Part shown: piece after piece, positions 1-4,817 of the stretch
Numbering within the stretch: the stretch's first letter is position 1
Layout: each line of letters starts with the position of its first letter
Origin: an uncultured Erysipelotrichaceae bacterium
GTDB taxonomy: Bacteria; Bacillota_I; Bacilli_A; Erysipelotrichales; Erysipelotrichaceae
Length of the DNA: 5,649 bases
NCBI GenBank assembly: GCA_937957895.1
Contig: CALFEZ010000264.1
Location: 1 to 5,649, forward strand
Reading direction: 5' to 3'
Made by a program: the position numbers and the translations under genes
Notes under the pieces: model-generated
What the model was told of the DNA's origin: nothing
The model's input: only the letters and a program-made list of their open reading frames with translations
Database searches by the model: none

Positions 1-105
1 GATCGTTTTTTTTGATAGATCCAACGTTGAGATGGTATCATCCGTCAACTCATTGAAGATTTGAAAATACTTTGTTACTTTGGCTGAGGTCGTCTTTGTG
101 AACAT
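1..105 (-). CDS. N-terminus of a probable HTH transcriptional regulator (partial, runs off left edge)
   Basis: An ATG at 105-103 opens a frame that stays open to the window edge, giving 35 residues. It is preceded by AGGAG at 117-113 with 7 nt spacing; the other nearby ATG (109-107) hits a stop after 11 codons. The peptide ends in a stretch of the form T-I-S-T-L-D-L-S-K-K-T-I, which resembles the turn and recognition helix of Mga/PRD-type or DeoR-like helix-turn-helix domains (commonly L-x-V-S-x-R-T-I). It is transcribed divergently from the mannose-family PTS operon, the usual position for a PTS-operon regulator such as a BglG/LicR-type PRD protein. The function is inferred from this short motif and the position. 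Only 35 residues are visible, so the family is uncertain and a non-regulatory protein is not excluded. Confidence 0.5.
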   Translation of the reverse strand, partial: MFTKTTSAKVTKYFQIFNELTDDTISTLDLSKKTI

Positions 106-123
106 GGCATAGCTCCTGCAATC

Positions 124-129
124 ATTATA
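124..129 (-). promoter_or_regulatory. Candidate -10 box for the leftward regulator gene
   Basis: TATAAT on the minus strand lies 18 nt upstream of the ATG at 105. No good TTGACA-like -35 is found 16-18 nt further upstream (the hexamers are near ACTCTA). If used, transcription would start near 117, giving a leader of about 12 nt that is almost entirely the Shine-Dalgarno sequence. Confidence 0.4.
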
Positions 130-162
130 AACGAAAACGGGAAAGATAGAGTATAAATTGTC

Positions 163-174
163 AGAATCGATTCT
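163..174. promoter_or_regulatory. 12-bp perfect palindrome, possible operator
   Basis: AGAATCGATTCT is its own reverse complement and sits midway in the divergent intergenic region between the two candidate promoters. A dimeric regulator could bind it. A 12-bp perfect palindrome is uncommon by chance in about 200 bp, but no known regulator motif is recognised here. Confidence 0.3.
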
Positions 175-179
175 TTTGG

Positions 180-216
180 ATACTAAAAAAGTCAAACATT
201 ATACAAAAAAGTATAA
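180..216. promoter_or_regulatory. Tandem ATAC-A-tract-GT boxes with inverted repeat, possible operator
   Basis: Two similar boxes, ATAC-T-AAAAAA-GT (180-192) and ATAC-AAAAAA-GT (201-212), are offset by 20-21 bp, about two helical turns. The second is also the core of a perfect inverted repeat, TTATAC (199-204), six A, GTATAA (211-216), which ends where a -35 element for the TATAAT at 239 would begin. The 9-mer AGTATAAAT in this box recurs exactly 60 bp upstream (150-158 and 210-218). The arrangement fits binding sites for a regulator of the PTS operon, perhaps the divergent gene product. This is inferred from symmetry and spacing only. Confidence 0.4.
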
Positions 217-238
217 ATGGATTGTGTTAAAATTAAGA

Positions 239-244
239 TATAAT
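239..244 (+). promoter_or_regulatory. Candidate -10 box for the PTS operon
   Basis: A perfect TATAAT lies 59 nt before the TTG start at 303. The -35 position (216-221, AATGGA) is poor, which would fit an activator-dependent promoter. An alternative extended -10 (TGTTAAAAT, 225-233) lies just upstream. No sigma-54 -24/-12 element (TGGCAC-N5-TTGC), as used by LevR-type mannose PTS operons, is seen. Confidence 0.5.
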
Positions 245-251
245 ATTTGTA

Positions 252-265
252 GGGAAGCGTTTTCA
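252..265 (+). promoter_or_regulatory. cre-like catabolite-response element (CcpA site)
   Basis: GGGAAGCGTTTTCA matches 12 of 14 positions of the CcpA cre consensus TGWAANCGNTNWCA, including the central CG and the terminal CA. It begins 7 nt after the -10 box, at the expected transcription start, the classic place for CcpA repression. Carbon-catabolite control is common for Bacillota sugar PTS operons. Binding itself is inferred from the motif. A weaker 11/14 match on the opposite strand lies at 275-288. Confidence 0.6.
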
Positions 266-286
266 ATGCACAACCTCGAAACGCTT
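255..286 (+). other. Leader hairpin upstream of the IIB ribosome binding site
   Basis: AAGCGTTT (255-262) and AAACGCTT (279-286) are exact reverse complements, 8 bp, with a 16-nt loop that may gain one G-U pair. The 3' arm ends directly against the AAAGGAGGT ribosome binding site at 287-295. Because the 5' arm is also the core of the cre-like site, the repeat may act in DNA (two opposed CcpA half-sites) or in RNA (5' end stabilisation or translation control). It has no U tract, so it is not a terminator. Confidence 0.45.
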
Positions 287-305
287 AAAGGAGGTAGAGG
301 ACTTG
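287..305 (+). promoter_or_regulatory. Strong ribosome binding site selecting a TTG start
   Basis: AAAGGAGGT (287-295) is a near-perfect anti-16S match, 7 nt before TTG at 303-305. No in-frame ATG lies nearby: the first internal one is at codon 48, well past the catalytic His15. The family N-terminus M-P-N-I-V-L-x-R-I-D begins exactly at this TTG. It therefore fixes the start of the IIB gene. Confidence 0.85.
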
Positions 306-779
306 CCAAATATTGTTCTTACCAGAATTGACAGTCGCTTGATCCATGGTCAAGTGGCCACCCAGTGGGCGAACGTCATTGGTGCTAACTTGTTGTTGGT
401 TGCCAATGATCAAGTCGCCGGAGACTCTTTCCGTCAAAGTCTTATGGACATGAGTGCACCTAGTTATGCTCAAACGCGATATTTTACGATTGAGAAAACG
501 ATCAATGTGATCCATAAGGCCAGCGACAGCCAAAAGATCTTCATCATCGTGGACAACCCTCAGGACATCGTCAAGATGATCGAAGGGGGAGTGCCGATCA
601 AGAAGGTCAATATTGGCAACATGCACATGGCAGAAGGAAAACGTCAAGTTGCCACAGTAGTTGCTGTGGATGAAGCTGATGTCGCTGCTTTTCGCCGTTT
701 GCAGGAGTTAGGGGTAGAAATGGATATCCGCAAAGTCCCATCGGACACACCGGAGAATATCCAAAAACTATTTAAATAG
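303..779 (+). CDS. PTS mannose/fructose/sorbose-family IIB component (AgaV-like)
   Basis: A cytoplasmic phosphocarrier that takes phosphate from IIA on a histidine and passes it to the sugar entering through IIC/IID. The 158-residue length is normal for a stand-alone PTSIIB_sorb domain. The phosphorylation motif R-I-D-S-R-L-I-H-G-Q-V places the active-site histidine at residue 15. G-G-V-P-I (95-99) followed by N-I-G-N-M-H (103-108) is the conserved second half of the fold, and together with the M-P-N-I-V-L start it recalls the GalNAc/galactosamine AgaV branch more than ManX or LevE; this is from memory, without a search. Translation starts at TTG. It is the first gene of the operon, 18 nt ahead of IIC. 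No IIA domain is fused to it. The family is certain; the substrate is tentative. Confidence 0.93.
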   Translation: MPNIVLTRIDSRLIHGQVATQWANVIGANLLLVANDQVAGDSFRQSLMDMSAPSYAQTRYFTIEKTINVIHKASDSQKIFIIVDNPQDIVKMIEGGVPIKKVNIGNMHMAEGKRQVATVVAVDEADVAAFRRLQELGVEMDIRKVPSDTPENIQKLFK

Positions 780-797
780 AAAGGGAGATGAAATGTA

Positions 798-1586
798 ATG
801 GAGTTTAATTTTATCCAGATCTTACTGGTAGTGTTGGTTACTTTCGTAGCTGCCATCGACCAGTTTAACTTCCTTGAATCATTCTATCGTCCTATCGTTA
901 TGGGACCGATCGTAGGAGCCATTTTAGGTGATCTGAACACTGGTTTGATCATTGGTGGTTCCTATGAGTTGATGATGATCGGAAGTATGCCCATTGGAGG
1001 AGCTCAACCACCGAATGCTGTTATTGGTGGGATCATGGCAACCGTCTTTGCGATTTCCATGAACTTGACCGATCCACAAGCCGCACTTGGTCTTTCTATT
1101 CCATTTGCCTTGTTGGGCCAACAAGCTGTTATCTTGCTGTTTACAGTCATGTCACCAGCAATGGCCAAAGCAGATGCTTATGCTGCAGAAGCCAATACCA
1201 AAGGTATTGAGCTGATCAACTATTTGGCCATGGCTGCGCTTGGTTTGCTGTTTGCAGTAGTCGTGTTCTTAGGATTATTATTTGGTCAACAAATCGGTTC
1301 CACGCTTACCGATGTCCTTCCTGCTTGGGTATGGACCGGATTAGGTGCTGCCGGTGGTATGATGCGTTTTGTCGGGTTCGCAGTTCTGATGAGAGTCATG
1401 CTTTCAAAAGAATACTGGGGATTCTACTTCGCAGGTTTTGCCATTGCCAACATTGCAGAACCGATCCTAGGCGGAGCCGCTCTATTGGCGATCGCTTTGA
1501 TCGGAGTTGGTCTTGCTCTTTGGGATTTCCAACTCAATGTTAAATTCAGTGGTGTAGGGAAAGGAGGAGACTCAGATGGCATCTAA
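798..1586 (+). CDS. PTS mannose-family IIC membrane component (AgaW-like)
   Basis: An integral membrane subunit that forms the sugar channel with IID. It has 262 residues, typical of EII-Sor/IIC. The hallmark region runs from R31-P-I-V-M-G-P-I-V-G through L-G-D-L, then E-L-x-x-I-G and P-x-G-G-A-Q-P-P-N (to residue 73). Hydrophobic stretches near 5-22, 32-55, 74-88, 97-118, 140-165, 190-201 and 208-245 indicate a multi-pass protein. The start ATG follows AAAGGGAG (780-787) with 10 nt spacing; two upstream out-of-frame ATGs (788, 793) open only tiny frames. The last 11 nt overlap the IID start, so IID translation is probably coupled. By resemblance to AgaW the substrate may be an amino sugar such as GalNAc or galactosamine; a mannose or hyaluronan/chondroitin-disaccharide specificity is also possible. 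Confidence 0.93.
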   Translation: MEFNFIQILLVVLVTFVAAIDQFNFLESFYRPIVMGPIVGAILGDLNTGLIIGGSYELMMIGSMPIGGAQPPNAVIGGIMATVFAISMNLTDPQAALGLSIPFALLGQQAVILLFTVMSPAMAKADAYAAEANTKGIELINYLAMAALGLLFAVVVFLGLLFGQQIGSTLTDVLPAWVWTGLGAAGGMMRFVGFAVLMRVMLSKEYWGFYFAGFAIANIAEPILGGAALLAIALIGVGLALWDFQLNVKFSGVGKGGDSDGI

Positions 1587-2400
1587 TGTTACAAATTATA
1601 AAAATCTGACCCCAGCTGCAAAGCTAGATAAGAAAGTTTTGAATCAGATGGCTTGGCGTTCCTTGTTCCTTCAAGGTTCATTCAACTTTCAACGTATGCA
1701 ATCCAACGGTTGGTTGTACTCCATTATCCCTGGTCTAAAGAAGATCCATACAGAAAAGGATGACTTGTCGACTTCGATGGGTCATAACCTTGAATTCTTT
1801 AATACACACCCATTCTTGGTTACTTTCGTTATGGGTATCGTATTATCGCTTGAACAACAAAAAGCTGATATTCCAATGATCCGTGCGGTACGTGTTGCAG
1901 CCATGGGTCCACTGGGCGGTATCGGTGATGCTATTTTCTGGTTCACTTTGATCCCGATTGCAGCTGGTATCAGTGCTGATTTGGCACTTAATGGAAACAT
2001 CTTGGGTCCATTTGTCTTCTTGGCAATGTTCAATGTCGTTCACTTTGGCGTTCGTTATTGGTTGATGCACTGGTCATATGAACTGGGTGTCAACGCCATC
2101 GACGCTTTGACGAAAAATGCAAAAGAGTTTACTCGTGCAGCCAGTATCCTTGGGGTCTTGGTCGTTGGTGCATTGACATCGATCTACGGTGGAACCACCA
2201 CAGCTTTGGTGTTGAATCCAGAAGCTGAAGAACCAATCATCATCCAAGAAGTACTGGATGGCATCATGCCAAAACTGATCCCACTTGGATTGACCTTGTT
2301 GTTGTTCTACTTGATCAAAAACAAAGGTTGGTCTCCAGTCAAGGGTATCATTCTCGTTCTTGTATTAGGACTGGTTGGAGCACTTGTCGGATTCTTCTAA
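1576..2400 (+). CDS. PTS mannose-family IID membrane component
   Basis: The second membrane subunit, found only in mannose-type permeases; with IIC it makes the sugar-translocating complex. It has 274 residues, as expected. Signature elements are the W-R-S-L-F-L-Q-G-S-F-N-F-x-R-M-Q start (27-42), N-L-E-F-F-N-T-H-P (71-79) and G-P-L-G-G-I-G-D-A-I-F-W (111-122). The C-terminal end is strongly hydrophobic (233-247, 257-274). The AAGGAGGAG ribosome binding site (1561-1569) lies inside the end of IIC, and the two genes overlap by 11 nt. It is the last gene of the plus-strand operon: the terminator hairpin begins 23 nt after its TAA, so neither a IIA nor a catabolic gene follows it. Like IIB and IIC it resembles the Aga branch, but substrate specificity cannot be read from this sequence. 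Confidence 0.94.
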   Translation: MASNVTNYKNLTPAAKLDKKVLNQMAWRSLFLQGSFNFQRMQSNGWLYSIIPGLKKIHTEKDDLSTSMGHNLEFFNTHPFLVTFVMGIVLSLEQQKADIPMIRAVRVAAMGPLGGIGDAIFWFTLIPIAAGISADLALNGNILGPFVFLAMFNVVHFGVRYWLMHWSYELGVNAIDALTKNAKEFTRAASILGVLVVGALTSIYGGTTTALVLNPEAEEPIIIQEVLDGIMPKLIPLGLTLLLFYLIKNKGWSPVKGIILVLVLGLVGALVGFF

Positions 2401-2423
2401 ATCAACAAACAATTGGTGCACAA

Positions 2424-2452
2424 AAAAAGGGTGTCTTGGCAACACCCTTTTT
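2424..2452. terminator. Bidirectional Rho-independent terminator between convergent operons
   Basis: An uninterrupted 11-bp stem (2424-2434 with 2442-2452; core GGGTGT/ACACCC, flanked by A:T pairs) closes a 7-nt loop. Plus-strand RNA ends in UUUUUAUUUUUU, and minus-strand RNA ends in a run of seven U. It therefore serves both the PTS operon and the leftward hydrolase gene. The hydrolase TAA (2453-2451) is partly inside the stem. Confidence 0.9.
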
Positions 2453-3740
2453 ATTTTTTACTCAATAGCATCGAAGCAGCATCCACGATCTTCTGATGTG
2501 AATTTTTCGCAATAACGGTCATGTTGTTTTCATAGACATTGGGATCATCGTAAGTATCCTCATCGGGGATGTATCCCACATATCCATTGGTGTAACCACT
2601 GACAATGATGGTGCGATCTAAATCGAGTGCCTGAATGTCTTTTTGGATCTTTGTGAATGTCTCCCCAGGGGTACTGATCAGTGTGACCTCACCAAGCTGG
2701 ATCATTTGCATGGTCGCATCGATATGATCGACATCGATGGTCTTTCTGATCAGGTCGATCATCAGCGCACCTTGATACTGAACATATGCCGATCGAACCC
2801 GTGCAGGATCATCAAAGATGTTTCTTACATCTTCAACGTGCTTATTGGCTTGTTTGATTTTTTCGGCATATTCTTTTTCGGGTTCAAATGATCGTATATC
2901 CAATACCAAATCAGTTTCATTGATGATTATATCAGGTGTCAGTTTTGTTTTTGATGCAGTGATGGCTGTCAATACTTGTTTTGCCAGCAGTTGTCCGATC
3001 CGAGCTGCTTCAGTAGCTCCTGAGCCTTTGCGGGTATAACGGGTGCTGATCTCTCCGGCACATCCTTGCATATAAGCAGAAATACATCCTTGGATGCTCT
3101 GTTCAACACTTTGATTAAAGTAAGAAATAAAGTCATTGGAAAACAACGTATTTGCAGCATCGATCACAGTAGGATGGCAAGCATAGTGGGTCAGCATCGC
3201 GATGCAGCGGTCTTGAACATCATAAAAAGTCAAAATGGTGGCCTTATTATCCACAGGTCGCATCGGATCTATGCGATTGCTGGCAACACCTTCGATAGCG
3301 GTCTGTGAAACATAGATCTTAACTTGCTGTAAAGAGGATTCGATCTCAAGGATCGTACTGGCGATGGTATTTGATAAATTGTGGTAATATGCGAGATCTT
3401 CTTTGGTTGGCTGTGCTTTGATAAAGAAGCTTCCCATATCTCCAAACCTCGCAGCTTCAGGTCCTGCATGGGTATGAGAAGCATTGATCATAATGTGATG
3501 AGCAGGTATGTCAGAGTGTATCGACACCATGTCTCTTATTGATTTGCACATCGAACGGTCTACTCCCAACACGTCCAGGGTGATGATGACTGTTTTTTGT
3601 TTTGTGTCAGACATTACAAAAACTGTGGCATAAAGCGGATGCAGTACTCCACTGCTTAAAGCCGTGCGATCCATGTAACCACCAAGAGTAAGTGGCGAAG
3701 GGGGAGTGATATCGACTTTTTTTACTGCAAGTTCAAACAT
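2451..3740 (-). CDS. Neutral/alkaline ceramidase-fold hydrolase, cytoplasmic, substrate unknown
   Basis: 429 residues matching the catalytic domain of neutral/alkaline non-lysosomal ceramidases, zinc amidases that cleave N-acyl bonds. In order: K-V-D-I-T-P (8-13); S-H-T-H-A-G-P (88-94), first zinc histidine; A-C-H-P-T-V (187-192), second histidine; Q-G-C-A-G-E-I-S (225-232), aligning with the G-D-V-S-P nucleophile loop, Ser232 kept; S-T-P-G-E (356-360), glutamate ligand; G-Y-T-N-G-Y-V-G-Y-I-P (382-392), tyrosine ligand. True ceramidases are secreted, are usually well over 600 residues and carry a C-terminal Ig-like domain; this protein has neither signal peptide nor that domain, so a small intracellular N-acyl or ester substrate is more likely. 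ATG at 3740 is preceded by AAAAGGA (3757-3751) and overlaps the oxidoreductase stop by 8 nt, implying coupled translation. Fold fairly certain; reaction unknown. Confidence 0.85.
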   Translation of the reverse strand: MFELAVKKVDITPPSPLTLGGYMDRTALSSGVLHPLYATVFVMSDTKQKTVIITLDVLGVDRSMCKSIRDMVSIHSDIPAHHIMINASHTHAGPEAARFGDMGSFFIKAQPTKEDLAYYHNLSNTIASTILEIESSLQQVKIYVSQTAIEGVASNRIDPMRPVDNKATILTFYDVQDRCIAMLTHYACHPTVIDAANTLFSNDFISYFNQSVEQSIQGCISAYMQGCAGEISTRYTRKGSGATEAARIGQLLAKQVLTAITASKTKLTPDIIINETDLVLDIRSFEPEKEYAEKIKQANKHVEDVRNIFDDPARVRSAYVQYQGALMIDLIRKTIDVDHIDATMQMIQLGEVTLISTPGETFTKIQKDIQALDLDRTIIVSGYTNGYVGYIPDEDTYDDPNVYENNMTVIAKNSHQKIVDAASMLLSKK

Positions 3741-4713
3741 GCTTACTGGATCCTTTTGGGGTGATTTGCTTTTTTATGGTTTCGATCATGTCTGCGGTTT
3801 CGATCGATAGCTCGGGAGTGACGATATCCGACACCAACGCAAGGTCTTGAATGCGATCGATCACATGCTGCACTTCATATACCATGTCATTGATCGTATC
3901 GGCATGGATGTCCTGTGGTGATTCATTTCGAAGGTATAGCTTGGCAAAATCGTTCTTCCAAAAAAGATCGATTTGGATGTAACCCTTAGAACCGTATAGG
4001 TAAGCACGATTTCTGGTTTCGACGTCCGTTCCAAATCGCGTGTGTGCCAGGATGCCATTTTCGTATAGGATCGTGGCGATGCCATAGCGATCCGCGTTGT
4101 TAGGGTATAAAGAAGCAAGTGCAGTGATGTTTGCTATCGGTGATTTGGCAAAAACACTTGAAAACTGAAGTCCATAGGATGCCGTTGCATACAACCCGCC
4201 ACCATGTTCAAATGATAACATCCAATGTCCAAAATCAAAACGATCTGCATAAGAAAAGGATGTTTCGATCAGGCGCAGTTCGCCTATGACACCCTGATCA
4301 ACCATCTTCTGGACTTTTTTGATCAATGGCAAGAACAACATTTTTTGTGCTTCCATCAAAAAAACCTTGTTGACAGATGCAAACTTAAAACATGCTTCCG
4401 CCTGAGCTTTGGTAAGTACCATCGGTTTTTCGACAAGCACGTGTTTTTTGTGCTGCAATGCCAACATGATATGTTCATAGTGATCATCATGACGTGTACT
4501 GATGTAAATCACATCCACATCGGGATGGCGCACAATATCAAAATAGTTATCAAAAGAAAGTGCTATTTCATGTGTTTGAGCAAACTTCTCAGCTTTGCCG
4601 GGAGTTTTGGAAGCAACTGCTATCACTTGCCCGTGATGGCTAAGATTGACAGATTCGACAAACCGTGGAGCGATGTAACCGGGACCCATGATGCCAAAAC
4701 GTATTGTTTTCAT
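3733..4713 (-). CDS. Gfo/Idh/MocA-family NAD(P)-dependent oxidoreductase
   Basis: 326 residues with an N-terminal Rossmann fold and a C-terminal alpha/beta substrate domain, the family that oxidises or reduces sugars, inositols and related polyols. Dinucleotide loop: G-I-M-G-P-G-Y-I-A (7-15). Catalytic lysine motif: V-E-K-P (94-97, Lys96). M-E-A-Q-K-x-x-F-L-P (120-129) and H-G-G-G-L-Y-A-T-A-S-Y (170-180) mark the substrate side; the aspartate many members carry after the glycines (GGG-x-L-x-D-x-G) is alanine here (Ala176). The start was moved to the internal ATG at 4713 because AAAGGGAGG (4728-4720) sits 6 nt before it and the Rossmann strand begins at once; an ATG 11 codons upstream (4746) falls within the -10 box and has no ribosome binding site. 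First gene of a two-gene operon, coupled to the hydrolase through an ATGTTTGA overlap. The substrate cannot be told from sequence. Confidence 0.93.
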   Translation of the reverse strand: MKTIRFGIMGPGYIAPRFVESVNLSHHGQVIAVASKTPGKAEKFAQTHEIALSFDNYFDIVRHPDVDVIYISTRHDDHYEHIMLALQHKKHVLVEKPMVLTKAQAEACFKFASVNKVFLMEAQKMLFLPLIKKVQKMVDQGVIGELRLIETSFSYADRFDFGHWMLSFEHGGGLYATASYGLQFSSVFAKSPIANITALASLYPNNADRYGIATILYENGILAHTRFGTDVETRNRAYLYGSKGYIQIDLFWKNDFAKLYLRNESPQDIHADTINDMVYEVQHVIDRIQDLALVSDIVTPELSIETADMIETIKKQITPKGSSKHV

Positions 4714-4719
4714 GATATG

Positions 4720-4728
4720 CCTCCCTTT
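4720..4728 (-). promoter_or_regulatory. Ribosome binding site that fixes the oxidoreductase start
   Basis: AAAGGGAGG on the minus strand ends 6 nt before the ATG at 4713-4711. It supports the 326-residue protein over a 337-residue version beginning at 4746. Confidence 0.85.
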
Positions 4729-4744
4729 ATCTTTATCTACAATC

Positions 4745-4753
4745 ATTATATCA
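4745..4753 (-). promoter_or_regulatory. Extended -10 promoter of the oxidoreductase-hydrolase operon
   Basis: TGATATAAT on the minus strand is a perfect -10 with a TGn extension. The -35 position 17 nt upstream (4773-4768, CATCCT) is weak, as extended -10 promoters tolerate. Transcription would start near 4738, giving a leader of about 25 nt with the ribosome binding site in it. No cre-like motif was seen next to it. Confidence 0.6.
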
Positions 4754-4787
4754 CTTTAGAGGTTGTGAGGATGAAGAAACAGGATAC

Positions 4788-4815
4788 AAAAAGCATGATC
4801 CGAAGACCACGCTTT
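4788..4815 (-). terminator. Rho-independent terminator with UUCG tetraloop after the M23 peptidase gene
   Basis: On the minus strand AAAGCGTGGTC (4815-4805), loop TTCG (4804-4801) and GATCATGCTTT (4800-4790) form an 11-bp stem with two G-U pairs. The last three T of the arm and two more make a U5 tail. It starts 2 nt after the peptidase stop codon. The next operon's -10 box lies about 35 nt beyond its end. Confidence 0.85.
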
Positions 4816-4817
4816 CT

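Noticed and set aside
190..265. Possible sigma-54 (-24/-12) promoter, expected for LevR-controlled mannose PTS operons
   Set aside because: No TGGCAC-N5-TTGC pattern is present; a sigma-A-type TATAAT fits instead.
285..647. 120-codon minus-strand frame opposite the IIB gene
   Set aside because: It is a shadow of IIB, which has its catalytic motif and a near-perfect ribosome binding site; the minus frame has no family features.
788..808. Small frame ATG AAA TGT AAT GGA GTT TAA overlapping the IIC start, as a possible leader peptide
   Set aside because: Only six codons, with its ATG right at the end of the ribosome binding site; the spacing fits the IIC ATG at 798 far better.
4714..4746. Longer oxidoreductase start at 4746
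   Set aside because: That ATG lies within the -10 box and has no ribosome binding site, whereas the ATG at 4713 has AAAGGGAGG at 6 nt and starts right at the Rossmann strand.
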